Shown: in pieces, positions 41,394 through 50,446 of the stretch
Numbering within the stretch: the first letter of the stretch is position 1
How the letters are laid out: every line of letters starts with the position of its first letter
NCBI GenBank assembly: GCA_963814805.1
Contig: CAWFER010000033.1
Coordinates: 124,001-188,000 of the forward strand
Reading direction: 5' to 3'
Length of the DNA: 64,000 nt
Origin: AP-15 sp963814805
GTDB lineage: Bacteria; Pseudomonadota; Alphaproteobacteria; ATCC43930; CGMCC-115725
Position numbers and translations under genes: made by a program
Notes under the pieces: generated by a model
Databases searched by the model: none
Seen by the model: only the letters and a program-made list of their open reading frames with translations
Told to the model about the DNA's origin: nothing

Positions 41394-42773
41394 ATGCCGC
41401 ATCGCTTCGACCCCACGATCCTGCGCGAATACGATATCCGCGGCATCGTCGGCCAGACCTTGTCGGCTGACGACGCGCGGGCGGTCGGGCGCGCCTTTGC
41501 GCTGACCCTCGCCGCCGCCGGGGGCAAGCGCGTCGCCACCGGCTATGACGGCCGGCTGACCTCGCCCGAGCTCGAAGCCGCATTGGTCGACGGCTTGGCG
41601 ATGGAGGGCATCGATGTCGTGCGCATCGGCCGCGGGCCGACCCCGATGCTCTATTACGCGGCGGCAATTCTCGGGATCGGTGGCGGGGTCATGGTGACCG
41701 GGTCGCACAACCCGCCCGATTACAACGGCTTCAAATTCGTGCTCGGCGGCAAGGCGTTCTATGGCCCGCAAATCCGCGCGCTCGGCGAGACCGCGCTCGG
41801 GCTCGGCCCGCCGGCCGCCGGTCGCGGCCATGTCGAGGACTACGCGATCCGTGACGAGTATGTCGGCAGGATCGCGCGCGATTATGATGGTAAACACCCG
41901 CTGACCGTCGCCTGGGACCCTGGCAACGGCGCCACCGGCGAGGTCGTGCAGCAGCTGACGGCGCTGCTGCCCGGCCGGCACGTCCTCTTGAACGCAGAGA
42001 TCGACGGCAATTTCCCGGCCCATCATCCCGATCCGACATTGCCGGAAAACCTGGTTCAGCTGCGCCAGGCGGTGGCGCGCGAGCGCTGCGATCTCGGCAT
42101 CGCTTTCGACGGCGACGGCGATCGCATCGGGGTGGTCGACGGCCGCGGCGACATCTGGTGGGGCGATCAGCTGATGATCGTGCTGGCGGGCGACGTGCTG
42201 GCGCGCAACCCGGGGGCCTCGATCCTGGCCGACGTCAAGGCGAGCCAGGTGCTGTTCGACGAGATCGCGCGGATGGGCGGCCGTCCGGTGATGACCGCAA
42301 CCGGGCACTCGCCGATCAAGGCGAAGCTCGCCGAATTGGGCGCGCCGCTCGCCGGCGAAATGAGCGGGCACATCTTTTTCGCCGACGGTTATTACGGATT
42401 TGACGACGCCGTTTATGTCGCGGTTCGGCTCCTCGGGGTGCTCGGCCGCTCGGCCCAGAGCCTAGCCGAATTGAAGGCCCGCCTGCCGCGCGTCGTCAAC
42501 ACCCCGGAACTGCGCTTTTCGTGCGCCGACGCGCGCAAATTCGCGGTTGTGCGCGAAGTCGGCGAGCGGTTGCGCCAAGCCGCCGCCGAGATGAGCGAGA
42601 TCGACGGGGTGCGCGTGCGCACCGCCGATGGCTGGTGGCTGCTGCGGGCGTCGAACACTCAGGACGTGCTGGTCGCCCGCGCCGAATCGACGACCAAAGA
42701 AGGCCTGGCGCGGCTGACCGCGGCCCTATCGGCGCAGCTCGCCGCCAGCGATGTCGCGCTGCCGGACCTCTGA
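41394..42773 (+). CDS. Phosphomannomutase/phosphoglucomutase
   Basis: A 459-residue alpha-D-phosphohexomutase (MPHRFDPTILREYDIRG). The active-site serine loop is GVMVTGSHNPPDYNG, the metal site is AFDGDGDRIGVVD, the sugar-binding loop GEMSGHIFF, and the phosphate-binding loop RASNTQDVLVARAE. It interconverts hexose-1- and hexose-6-phosphate for UDP-Glc or GDP-Man pathways. It is in the same orientation as galU, probably co-transcribed. Confidence 0.93.
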   Translation: MPHRFDPTILREYDIRGIVGQTLSADDARAVGRAFALTLAAAGGKRVATGYDGRLTSPELEAALVDGLAMEGIDVVRIGRGPTPMLYYAAAILGIGGGVMVTGSHNPPDYNGFKFVLGGKAFYGPQIRALGETALGLGPPAAGRGHVEDYAIRDEYVGRIARDYDGKHPLTVAWDPGNGATGEVVQQLTALLPGRHVLLNAEIDGNFPAHHPDPTLPENLVQLRQAVARERCDLGIAFDGDGDRIGVVDGRGDIWWGDQLMIVLAGDVLARNPGASILADVKASQVLFDEIARMGGRPVMTATGHSPIKAKLAELGAPLAGEMSGHIFFADGYYGFDDAVYVAVRLLGVLGRSAQSLAELKARLPRVVNTPELRFSCADARKFAVVREVGERLRQAAAEMSEIDGVRVRTADGWWLLRASNTQDVLVARAESTTKEGLARLTAALSAQLAASDVALPDL

Positions 42774-42837
42774 TATCTGCAACGCCTATCCGCCGCTCCT
42801 GTCAGCCGGGCCCGGCTGACAGGGAGCGGCGGTCCGA

Positions 42838-44235
42838 TCAGCGGGCCGCCACTCTAAGCGTGGTCGGCGCGATCACCGCGCATTCGAGCCGCCTCTTGCG
42901 CAGCGCGGCGCACGCGCTCTCGGCCTCGCGCGGAGTGAAATTCAAGAGCCGAGCGCGATAGAAGCGGGTCTTGGCCGCCCTGGCGGGGGCCACGATCTGC
43001 ACCGGCTTGCCGTGGGCGACAGCGAGCGTCGCCGCCATCCGCGCCGCTTTCTCGGCGGCAAACTGCGCGTGGAAGGCGCCGAGCTGGATCGCCCAGCGGT
43101 CGAGCGCCGGGGGCGCCGCACGCAGCTCGTGCGGCAGGGTAGCCGCCTCGGCTCTGCTGACCGGCAGCAGATGGGCGGCCAGCCGCGCCGCCGCTTTGCC
43201 GAGAACCCCGGGTTTGGTCCGCGCGGTCGACGGCGCCGGCTCGGCCGCGGTCAGCAGCACGTGCGGCGGCGGCGACATCAACGGCGCTGGCGCCCCGCGA
43301 CGGGCCGTCAGCATCGCCGGTGGAACGCCGAGCGACTCGAAGCCCTGATCGAGCAGCGCCGCCATCTCGCGGTCACGCGCGCTGGCCGAGTGCCCGCCGA
43401 GCACGACCCCGATCAGCCGATGGCCATCGCGCAGCGCCGAGGTCGCAAGATTAAAGCCCGATGCATCGATGAACCCGGTCTTGATCCCGTCGGCCCCCGG
43501 ATACCAGTCAAGCAGATGATCGTGGCCGTAGATCGTGGTGCCGCGGAAATTAAACTCGCGGGTCGAAAAATACCGGTATTCGCGCGGAAAGTCATGATAG
43601 AGGGCGAGCGCCAGCTGGGCCGTGTCGCGCGCGGTGGTGTGCTGCTCGGGATCGGGCAGTCCCGAAGCATTGTGATAAAACGTGTTCTGCATGCCGAGCT
43701 GGCGCGCTTTGCGGTTCATCAGCTCGGCGAAAGCCGGCTCGCTGCCGCCGATCCCCTCGGCTAGCACCGCCGCGGCGTCATTCGCTGAACGGGTGACGAT
43801 GCCGAGGATCAAGGTCTGCACTCTGACCGTATCGCCCGGGCGCAAGCCGAGTTTCGTCGGCTCCTTGCTCGCCGCGTTGACGCTGACCGGAAGCCGTTGA
43901 TCGAGCTGCAGCCGGCCGGTATTCAGCGCCTCGAAGGTCAGATACAACGTCATCATCTTGGTCAGCGAGGCCGGATAGGTGACGGCGTCGGCATTGTTCT
44001 CGCTCAACACCCGGCCGGTGTCGGCGTCGAGCACGATCGATCCGCTGACCGGGGCCGGGGCAAACCCGACGGCGGGCGAGCGAAGATGAAAATGCCGATG
44101 CGGATGCCGGGCAGCCTCGGCCCGTCCCGAACCAAACCCGCCGAGCGCAGCGGCGGCGATTACGATTGCCAGGATTCCCGACGCCCGGAAACCGCCCCCG
44201 CGGGACCCGGCGTCCTGCTGCTTCAAGACTTTCAC
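42838..44235 (-). CDS. D-alanyl-D-alanine carboxypeptidase with SPOR domain
   Basis: A 465-residue penicillin-binding protein of the DacA/PBP5 type. A signal peptide (ASGILAIVIAAAALGGFGSG) is followed by SxxK in YPASLTKMMTLYL, SxN in TRSANDAAAVLAEG and KTG in GADGIKTGFIDASGF. After a Pro/Ala-rich linker comes a C-terminal SPOR domain (WAIQLGAFHAQFAAEKAARM ... RARLLNFTPREAESAC), which targets denuded glycan at the septum. It trims peptidoglycan stem peptides in the periplasm. The gene is divergent from the phasin. Confidence 0.92.
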   Translation of the reverse strand: MKVLKQQDAGSRGGGFRASGILAIVIAAAALGGFGSGRAEAARHPHRHFHLRSPAVGFAPAPVSGSIVLDADTGRVLSENNADAVTYPASLTKMMTLYLTFEALNTGRLQLDQRLPVSVNAASKEPTKLGLRPGDTVRVQTLILGIVTRSANDAAAVLAEGIGGSEPAFAELMNRKARQLGMQNTFYHNASGLPDPEQHTTARDTAQLALALYHDFPREYRYFSTREFNFRGTTIYGHDHLLDWYPGADGIKTGFIDASGFNLATSALRDGHRLIGVVLGGHSASARDREMAALLDQGFESLGVPPAMLTARRGAPAPLMSPPPHVLLTAAEPAPSTARTKPGVLGKAAARLAAHLLPVSRAEAATLPHELRAAPPALDRWAIQLGAFHAQFAAEKAARMAATLAVAHGKPVQIVAPARAAKTRFYRARLLNFTPREAESACAALRKRRLECAVIAPTTLRVAAR

Positions 44236-44434
44236 TATGACCCCCCAATTCCCCCCGACTGCGCAATCGGCAGCGAAAGCACAGTGACCCCACCGAGAAT
44301 AAAAAAAACCTTTACCCCTGTCCAGGTTTCAACTCGCCCGATCGCAGGATTTGCGCTGCGTCGGCGCCGCGGCGTCGGCGAATGCGATGGTTCATCTCGC
44401 GTGGCGCCGGCGGAAGTTGCGGCAGCCCAGCCCG

Positions 44435-44449
44435 TTGTGCGATGCACAA
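44435..44449 (+). promoter_or_regulatory. Putative PhaR-type operator upstream of the phasin
   Basis: TTGTGC-GAT-GCACAA is a perfect inverted repeat about 80 bases upstream of the phasin start. Its core, TGC-N3-GCA, matches the spacing of PhaR sites described in Paracoccus and relatives (recalled, not searched). PhaR represses phasin genes until polyhydroxyalkanoate accumulates. A second, weaker TGCGCGCGCA lies closer to the start. Confidence 0.4.
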
Positions 44450-44530
44450 AACTGGTTGCAGCGCGGAACCTTTCCGGGTTAGCTGCTGCGCGCGCAATTG
44501 AAGCGCGCTTGGCAGGCGAGGATCAGGAGG

Positions 44531-45091
44531 ATGGAGACTAAAGGCAAGCGGGCCGCCCGTCCGGTTGGACCGGCCGCGATACCGAGCCCGACACCAATAT
44601 CGAGCCCAACAGCGATACCGAGCCCACTGGTCGCGCCGGGCGAAAGTGCAGCCGATCTCGAGGTCGAGCCTGCCGCCCGCTCGACCGAGCCCGGGTCGGG
44701 TGCGCAACCGGCCACCCAGTCATCCAGGCTCGCGATGGCGCTATCGCCGCCCGGCCCCAGCCCGGTTCCCGGCAAGACCGGCGGCGAAACCCTGAGCGCG
44801 CTGGCCGAGTGCCGCGCCGTCCTGACGCATGGGCTCGACGCGCTGAGCATGGAGGCGGCGGCGCTGACGCGCGGCGGCGTCGAGGTGGCCGCGCGCACCG
44901 CGATCGACATGCTCGCGGTCAGGACCTTGTCCGACGCGATGGCGGTCAATGCCGGTTTCGCGCGGGCCAGCTTTGACACTTGGATCGGCGGCTCAGCTCG
45001 TTTTTCCGAGCTCGGCGCCAAGCTCGCGGTCGAATCGTGGCGCCCGCTTCTGGCGCGGCTGGGCAAAACCTGGAGCCTCGGCCCCTGCTGA
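44531..45091 (+). CDS. Phasin-family protein
   Basis: A 186-residue phasin that coats polyhydroxyalkanoate granules. A Pro/Ser/Ala-rich N-terminal tail of about 75 residues precedes the Phasin_2 helical part (LSALAECRAVLTHGLDALSM, GGVEVAARTAIDMLAVRTLS). The ATG 44531 is taken over the TTG at 44498 because GGCGAGGATC precedes it. A palindrome upstream resembles a PhaR site. No synthase or depolymerase genes are in the window. Confidence 0.82.
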   Translation: METKGKRAARPVGPAAIPSPTPISSPTAIPSPLVAPGESAADLEVEPAARSTEPGSGAQPATQSSRLAMALSPPGPSPVPGKTGGETLSALAECRAVLTHGLDALSMEAAALTRGGVEVAARTAIDMLAVRTLSDAMAVNAGFARASFDTWIGGSARFSELGAKLAVESWRPLLARLGKTWSLGPC

Positions 45092-45151
45092 CAAGGCGGG
45101 GGCGAACTGTGCGCCCCGCCCCAGCGAAACCGCCGCCAAGGCCCCCGAGCG

Positions 45152-45171
45152 GCGGCGGTCGCGACCGCCGC
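45152..45171. repeat. Perfect 20-bp palindrome
   Basis: GCGGCGGTCG followed by its exact complement CGACCGCCGC. It lies about 60 bases after the phasin stop and lacks a T-tract, so it may be a protein-binding site, a Rho-type 3' hairpin or a dispersed palindrome. Confidence 0.6.
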
Positions 45172-45240
45172 GCCTTGCCCTGTTTCCGGCCGGCGTAAGA
45201 CGATCGGATGCAAAATCCGGCCTCCTGGCGCGCGCCCTGC

Positions 45241-45268
45241 TTGACACTCCCGACGCCTAGGATAAAAT
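45241..45268 (+). promoter_or_regulatory. Probable sigma70-type promoter for the DUF1800 operon
   Basis: TTGACA (45241-45246) and TAAAAT (45263-45268) with a 16-base spacer, close to consensus and unusually clear in this GC-rich sequence. It would give a leader of about 380 bases before the DUF1800 ATG. Confidence 0.55.
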
Positions 45269-45654
45269 TGTTCCAAGGTGCAGCTCGACGCCTGCATCGG
45301 CCCGGTTTTTAGCTGGCGGGTTCACAAATGTGCTGGCTCAAAAGCGAATGCGCTCAGGGATGGAACTTGTGCAATCCTCGCCTAGGTCCGCGCCTGGCCT
45401 TGTCGGTCCGGTCCGCCGGCTCCATATGCAAATCCACAGCCGATTTTCGCCAAGCGCGTCGGGCCGCGCCGCAACGTAGCTGGGTCCCGAGCTCCGGAGA
45501 TCGATGCGGTGCTTCAGGATCGAGGCCGCGAGGCCGCGGCGCCAACCCCCGGAACCCAAAGTCGCCAACCGCGGCGCAGTACGCCCGCTCGACACGCCGT
45601 CGCATCACGCGCGGCGCGTAATTTATCATCAGCATCCAAGGAGGAGGGCCCGAG

Positions 45655-47061
45655 ATGGCATACCAGGAAGACATCGCTTTGATGGCGCATCTGATGCGCC
45701 GGGCGGGTTTCGGCGCCGGCCGTGACGAGATCGAGGCGCGCGCCGCCAAAGGCTACGAGGCGACGGTCGAGGAGCTGTTGCATCCCGAGACGCAGCCGCC
45801 GGTCGACGCCTACAGCCTGTTGCGCTATCAGCCGGCGTCATTGCTGCCGGGCGGGCAGCCGCCGATGGGCAATTTGAACTGGATGTTCTATCTGGTGAAC
45901 ACCAAGCGCCCACTCGAAGAGAAGATGGCGTTATTCTGGCATCATGTGTTCGCCACCGGCAACTCAAAGGTCGACAATTACGACCAGTTGCTGGAGCAGA
46001 TCAATCTGTTCCGCCAGCAGGGCATGGGGAATTATCGTGACCTGCTGCTAACGGTCGCGAGAAATCCGACGATGATCTTCTGGCTCGACAACCAGCAGAA
46101 TCACGGAACCGCGGTCAACGAGAATTGGGGCCGCGAGCTGCTCGAGCTGTTCAGCCTCGGCGCCGGAAACTATACCGAGAAGGACGTTCGCGAATGCTCG
46201 CGGGCCTTCACCGGCTGGACCTTCGAGACCAAGATCCCGCGCGCGCCCTATGGTCGGTTCCCCTGGAAGTTCGAGTATCGGGCCGAAGACCACGATGACG
46301 GCGAAAAGGAATTTCTCGGGCACAAGGGACGGTTCAACGGCGAAGACATCATCGACATCGTCGTGCAGCAGCCGGCTTGTGCTCGCTTCATCTGCCGGCA
46401 TCTGTACAACTTCTTCGTCGCCGACGAGCCGCAGGTGCCGGCTTGGCCGATCGAAGCGCCGCGCGACCAGAAGGCGATCGACATCCTGGTGGGTGCGTTC
46501 CGCGACGCGAAGTTCGACATGCGCTCGGTGCTGCGCGTGCTGTTCAATTCCGACTTCTTCAAGAATGCGCGCTACCAGCACATGAAGTCGCCGGCTGAGG
46601 TGGTGGTTGGCACGCTGCGGCTGGTGGGCGGCTACGAGATCCCGAAGCCGGGATATGGCGAGCTGTCGATGAACCCCTCCTATATGGGTCAGGACCTGCT
46701 CAACCCGCCGTCAGTTGAAGGGTGGCACACCGGCAAGGAATGGATCAACAGCGGCTCCCTGATGGCTCGCATCAACTTTGTCGCCGAAAAGGTGGGCGAC
46801 ACCTCGCTGCCCGGGGTTCGCGCCATCATCAGCCGGCTGAAGGTCCACGGCTCCTTGAGCCCTGAGCAGTTGGTCGATGGTTGCCTCGACCTGATGGGTC
46901 CTCTGGAAATCCGCTCCGACACAAAGCAGGAGCTGACCGATCAGGCCAAGAGCTGGGGCCAGATATCGTGGGACAGCGACGCGAACGCCAAGCTCGCGGA
47001 CCAGCGCGCGGCCGAAATGCTGCAGCTGATCGCAGCCACGAGAGAGTATCAATTCGCCTAA
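45655..47061 (+). CDS. DUF1800-family protein
   Basis: A 468-residue DUF1800 protein (AYQEDIALMAHLMRRAGFG), with the typical family segments PLEEKMALFWHHVFATGNSK, NENWGRELLELFSLGAGNYT and SPAEVVVGTLRLV. The function of DUF1800 is not established; it is almost always paired with DUF1501, as here. No N-terminal signal peptide is seen, unlike many relatives. The ribosome site AAGGAGGAGGG is very strong. It is first gene of a three-gene operon with DUF1501 and NHL. Confidence 0.88.
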   Translation: MAYQEDIALMAHLMRRAGFGAGRDEIEARAAKGYEATVEELLHPETQPPVDAYSLLRYQPASLLPGGQPPMGNLNWMFYLVNTKRPLEEKMALFWHHVFATGNSKVDNYDQLLEQINLFRQQGMGNYRDLLLTVARNPTMIFWLDNQQNHGTAVNENWGRELLELFSLGAGNYTEKDVRECSRAFTGWTFETKIPRAPYGRFPWKFEYRAEDHDDGEKEFLGHKGRFNGEDIIDIVVQQPACARFICRHLYNFFVADEPQVPAWPIEAPRDQKAIDILVGAFRDAKFDMRSVLRVLFNSDFFKNARYQHMKSPAEVVVGTLRLVGGYEIPKPGYGELSMNPSYMGQDLLNPPSVEGWHTGKEWINSGSLMARINFVAEKVGDTSLPGVRAIISRLKVHGSLSPEQLVDGCLDLMGPLEIRSDTKQELTDQAKSWGQISWDSDANAKLADQRAAEMLQLIAATREYQFA

Positions 47062-47095
47062 CGAACCGCATTTTATCAGACGAGGAGGAAGGCCA

Positions 47096-48235
47096 ATGCC
47101 AGCAACGCAGACAGCGCAGAAAGATCCGGTGATAGTCGTGCTCCAGCTGACTGGCGGCAACGACTATTTGAACACGGTGATCCCGTACAATAATCCGCTG
47201 TACCGGGACAACCGGAAGGCGGTCGGGATCCCGGACAATCAGATCATGCATCTGGACAAGGATTACGGCATCCCGCACTACATGGCGCCGCTGAAGCAGT
47301 TTTGGGACGACAAGAAGCTCGCCATCCTGCACGGCGTCGGCTACGCCAACTCGCCGCGCTCGCACTTCCGCTCGATGGACATCTGGCACACTTGCGAGCC
47401 GGAGAAGGTCGGGACCGAGGGCTGGCTCGGCCGGGTGGCGCGTGAGTTCGACCCGAACAAGGAGAATGTGGTCACCACCGTGAGCTTTGGGCCGAGCCTG
47501 CCTCGGGCTCTGGTGGTCCAGGGCGTCCCGGTGGCGTGCGTCGCCGGCCCGCTGGAACGGTACGGGTTTCTGCCGACCATCCAGGGCGCGCAGCGCAAGC
47601 AGGTGCTCGATCGCTTTGCGCACATGTACCAGCCGGCGGTCGGCAGCGGCTTGGTCATGGATTACATGAGCAGCACCGGCTTGGATTCCTTGAAGGGCGA
47701 GGATATCCTCAAGGTGGCGCCGCAGAAATACAAGTCGACGGTGCAATATCCCAACACCGCGATCGCGCGCAAGCTCAAGGGCATCGCCCAGGTCCATACC
47801 GCCGATTTGGGCAGCCGGATCTTCTACTGCGATCACAGCACCTTCGACACCCATGCCGGGCAGAACCCCGGCCACGGCAATCTGTGGACCGCGGTGAGCG
47901 AAGGCATCGACGCCTTTATGAAGGACCTGCGCGAGCACAACCACGCCGACAATGTGATCCTGCTGATGTTTTCGGAGTTCGGCCGCCGGGTTCGCGACAA
48001 CGGCTCGGGAACCGATCACGGCGCCGGCGGGGTCGCCTTTGTGCTCGGCGACAAGGTCAAGGGCGGCCATTACGGCGAGATGCCCTCGCTCAAGGCGGAG
48101 CACCTGGTTCAAGGCGATTTGAACCCGAACATGGACTTCCGCAGCGTCTACTCGACGATCCTCGACAAGTGGCTGAAGCTCAACCCGGCGCCGATCGTCA
48201 ACGGCACCTTTGAGCAGCCGGCCTTTCTAAACTGA
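47096..48235 (+). CDS. DUF1501-family protein
   Basis: A 379-residue member of the alkaline-phosphatase-like superfamily. The family start is VVLQLTGGNDYLNTVIPY, then ANSPRSHFRSMDIWHT, DHSTFDTHAGQ and MFSEFGRRVRDNGSGTDHGA, where the metal-ligand-like Asp/His residues sit. Relatives usually carry a Tat signal; this one begins almost directly at the core (MPATQTAQKDPVIVV), suggesting a cytoplasmic form. It is 35 bases after DUF1800 with GAGGAGGAAGG before the ATG. Confidence 0.88.
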   Translation: MPATQTAQKDPVIVVLQLTGGNDYLNTVIPYNNPLYRDNRKAVGIPDNQIMHLDKDYGIPHYMAPLKQFWDDKKLAILHGVGYANSPRSHFRSMDIWHTCEPEKVGTEGWLGRVAREFDPNKENVVTTVSFGPSLPRALVVQGVPVACVAGPLERYGFLPTIQGAQRKQVLDRFAHMYQPAVGSGLVMDYMSSTGLDSLKGEDILKVAPQKYKSTVQYPNTAIARKLKGIAQVHTADLGSRIFYCDHSTFDTHAGQNPGHGNLWTAVSEGIDAFMKDLREHNHADNVILLMFSEFGRRVRDNGSGTDHGAGGVAFVLGDKVKGGHYGEMPSLKAEHLVQGDLNPNMDFRSVYSTILDKWLKLNPAPIVNGTFEQPAFLN

Positions 48236-48347
48236 CGGCGACGCCGTCGGCGCGGCCTCCTTCCCGCGGCGCAAACCGCGGCAAGGAGAACCGCCCGGCG
48301 GCAGACCGGCAAAAAACGCGACACGTCGATTAGAGAGGAGGAGCGCG

Positions 48348-49451
48348 ATGCCGCTCACAACGGTCTCGGAAGGACGCGTCTTTGATTGGAGCCATGCGGT
48401 CGGGCGCAATGCGGCCCGCGGCCCTGGGTTCAATTACATTCAGACGATGTGCCTCGGCAAAAACGGTGTCATCTACGCCGCCAATCGCGGCAACGAAAAC
48501 AATTTCGGGATGCACGTCAACAAGGTAAAGATCGGCGGCCCAGGCGAAGAGGAATTCATCGCAGACTTTTGCGAATACGGCGAAGGCGATGGTCATTGCA
48601 CCTGGCCGTTTGGCGTCGCCGTCGACAACAACGACCATGTGTATGTCTCGGACGATTGGACCAACACGATCTCCGTGTTCGACAGCAGCGGCCAATTCCT
48701 GCGCAAATGGGGAAAAACCGGCAGCGGCGACGGCGAGCTCCTGCATCCGGCTGGTCTGGCGGTCGAAAAGAACGGCAACATCATCGTCGTCGACAGCGGT
48801 AACAACCGACTGCAAGTCTTCACCCCGCAGGGCAAGTTCGTCGGCAAGTGTGGGCGGGCCGGCAGCGGCGACGGCGAGTTCAACCAACCTTGGGGGATCA
48901 CCCTCGACAAGGACGGCAACATTTATGTCGCCGACTGGAAAAATCACCGCGTGCAGAAACTGTCCCCCGAGGGCAAGTTTTTGATGAAGTTCGGTCAGTA
49001 TGGAAAGGTCGAAGTCCCTGAAGGCGCCTATGCCGTGACCATGTTTGGGCCGTACGTGAGCGCGTCCTCCGAAACCGCGCACTATCCCAAGCCTGGCTTG
49101 CTTAATCACCCGACCGACGTCGCGGTTGATCCTGACGGCGATATCTACGTCACCGACTGGGGCAACCATCGGGTTTGCGTATTCGACGCCGAGGGCAAGC
49201 CGGTCGCCAATCTGATCGGCGACGCCCAGGTATTGTCGAAATGGGGCGAGCAGACCGTCGACGCCAATCCGGATATGAAAAAAGCCCGCCGCCGGGTCAA
49301 GAGCCTCGAGCCGCAATGGCGCTTCTGCTTCCCGACGGCGGTCGAGTTCGATCCGGCGACCGACAGCGTCATCGTCGCCGACAGCCAGCGCAACCGCTTG
49401 CAGATCTACAAGAAAGTTCGCGACTACAGCGACTTCCAGGCGAACCTGTAG
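48348..49451 (+). CDS. NHL-repeat beta-propeller protein
   Basis: A 367-residue propeller. Repeats include WPFGVAVDNNDHVYVSDDWT, HPAGLAVEKNGNIIVVDSGN, QPWGITLDKDGNIYVADWKN and HPTDVAVDPDGDIYVTDWGN, each about 45-65 residues apart, with N-R/H-x-V/L..F...G linkers. Five or six blades are likely. No signal peptide or catalytic motif. NHL propellers bind protein or ligand. It is the last gene of the DUF1800/DUF1501 operon and ends 96 bases before a terminator. Confidence 0.88.
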   Translation: MPLTTVSEGRVFDWSHAVGRNAARGPGFNYIQTMCLGKNGVIYAANRGNENNFGMHVNKVKIGGPGEEEFIADFCEYGEGDGHCTWPFGVAVDNNDHVYVSDDWTNTISVFDSSGQFLRKWGKTGSGDGELLHPAGLAVEKNGNIIVVDSGNNRLQVFTPQGKFVGKCGRAGSGDGEFNQPWGITLDKDGNIYVADWKNHRVQKLSPEGKFLMKFGQYGKVEVPEGAYAVTMFGPYVSASSETAHYPKPGLLNHPTDVAVDPDGDIYVTDWGNHRVCVFDAEGKPVANLIGDAQVLSKWGEQTVDANPDMKKARRRVKSLEPQWRFCFPTAVEFDPATDSVIVADSQRNRLQIYKKVRDYSDFQANL

Positions 49452-49546
49452 GCGAGGCCGGGCACGCCCGACATCGGGTGAAGCGCCGGCATTGACCAAC
49501 TCGAAACTTCCGGTGTCGCCCAAATAGGCGGGATCGGAAAGCGAGG

Positions 49547-49584
49547 CTCCGGCGGGGCAGTTCCTGCCCTGCCGGAGAATTTTT
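49547..49584 (+). terminator. Rho-independent terminator of the DUF1800 operon
   Basis: The hairpin CTCCGGCGGGGCA / TGCCCTGCCGGAG (49547-49577, one mismatch, loop GTTCC) is followed by AATTTTTC. Strong stem plus T-tract, in the right orientation, between NHL and irr. Confidence 0.85.
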
Positions 49585-49653
49585 CTTCGCAATGGTGCAA
49601 TCAGCCGCGACGCGAGTGTTTATTTTCGCGGCACTCGGGTTTATGTTTGTGAC

Positions 49654-50076
49654 ATGAATAAGGCGTCCCCTTCCTCAGCTGCCCTGCGGCGCTTGCGTTC
49701 GGCCGGCCTACGGCCGACCCGTCAGCGTCTTGCACTCGCCCGGCTTCTCCTCGAAGGCGGCGATCGACACGTGACCGCGGAAAATCTGCACGGCGAAGCG
49801 CTCGCTGCGGGCATACAGGTATCGCTCGCCACCGTTTATAACACGTTGCACCAATTTACCGAGGTGGGCCTGTTGCGCGAGGCCATGGTCGAGCCCGGGC
49901 GCTCGTATTTCGACACCAACACAGCCGACCATCATCACTTCTTCTGCGAGGCGACCGGCGAATTGCAGGATATCCCCGCCCAGCATCTATCGGTCAGCGG
50001 GTTGCCGGCGCCTCCCTTCGGCACTGAGATTCGCCGCGTCGACATTATCATCCGCGTGCGTCCCGGCGGCGGCTGA
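49654..50076 (+). CDS. irr: Fur-family iron-response regulator (Irr)
   Basis: A 140-residue Fur-type regulator. A winged-helix part (RPTRQRLALARLLLEGGDRH, SLATVYNTLHQFTEVGLLRE) precedes the dimerisation domain with FDTNTADHHHFFCEATGELQ, the His cluster characteristic of Irr in alphaproteobacteria. Irr controls iron and haem genes. A heme-regulatory Cys-Pro motif, present in some Irr proteins, is not seen here. It stands upstream of a rubrerythrin operon with an Irr-box-like site, suggesting local control. Confidence 0.85.
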   Translation: MNKASPSSAALRRLRSAGLRPTRQRLALARLLLEGGDRHVTAENLHGEALAAGIQVSLATVYNTLHQFTEVGLLREAMVEPGRSYFDTNTADHHHFFCEATGELQDIPAQHLSVSGLPAPPFGTEIRRVDIIIRVRPGGG

Positions 50077-50446
50077 ACTTCAATCTTCCCCTCGTCACTC
50101 GGTTTGAATTTTGGCGGCGTTCCTGTGGCCCCGGGAACCGGCTTCGGCGTCATCGGGTAATCGCCCAAGCCGGGACGAATTTATTTCTCGGGCGGCCGGC
50201 GCAGCTGGCGGCGTTGTCCTTGGCGTTACACACTGCTTCAGACCGGGAGCGGAATTCGTTACGGCAATTCGGCAGCCGGTGGCTGCTCAGCCCCTGGCTG
50301 CGGTGGGGCGAAACCGGTTTGTTCGGGCATGCGACAAATTAGATTTGTTCTAATGTATTGATCGAGGCGCCGGGCTTCCCACATTCCTGGCTGGCCAGCA
50401 AGGCTGCCTGTCGCGGCCGCTGAATTAGAAGCTAGGGAGCTTTACC
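50077..50446. other. Intergenic region between irr and rubrerythrin
   Basis: 370 bases with no gene. It contains the Irr-box-like palindrome at 50338-50354; otherwise I see no terminator after irr and no second clear regulatory site. Confidence 0.5.
50338..50354 (+). promoter_or_regulatory. Irr-box-like operator upstream of rubrerythrin
   Basis: ATTAGA-TTTGT-TCTAAT, a perfect 6+6 inverted repeat of 17 bases, close in form to the Irr (ICE) consensus TTTAGAA-N3-TTCTAAA as I recall it, in an otherwise GC-rich region. It lies 92 bases upstream of the rubrerythrin GTG and about 260 bases after irr itself. Confidence 0.6.

Larger units (their letters stand above)
45092..45654. other. Long intergenic region before the DUF1800 operon
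   Basis: 563 bases with no convincing gene. It holds a hairpin just past the phasin stop (GGCGGGG/CCCCGCC, 45095-45120), a perfect 20-base palindrome (45152-45171), and one good sigma70-type promoter (45241-45268) about 390 bases upstream of the operon. The rest shows nothing I can name; a long leader or a small RNA is possible. Confidence 0.5.
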
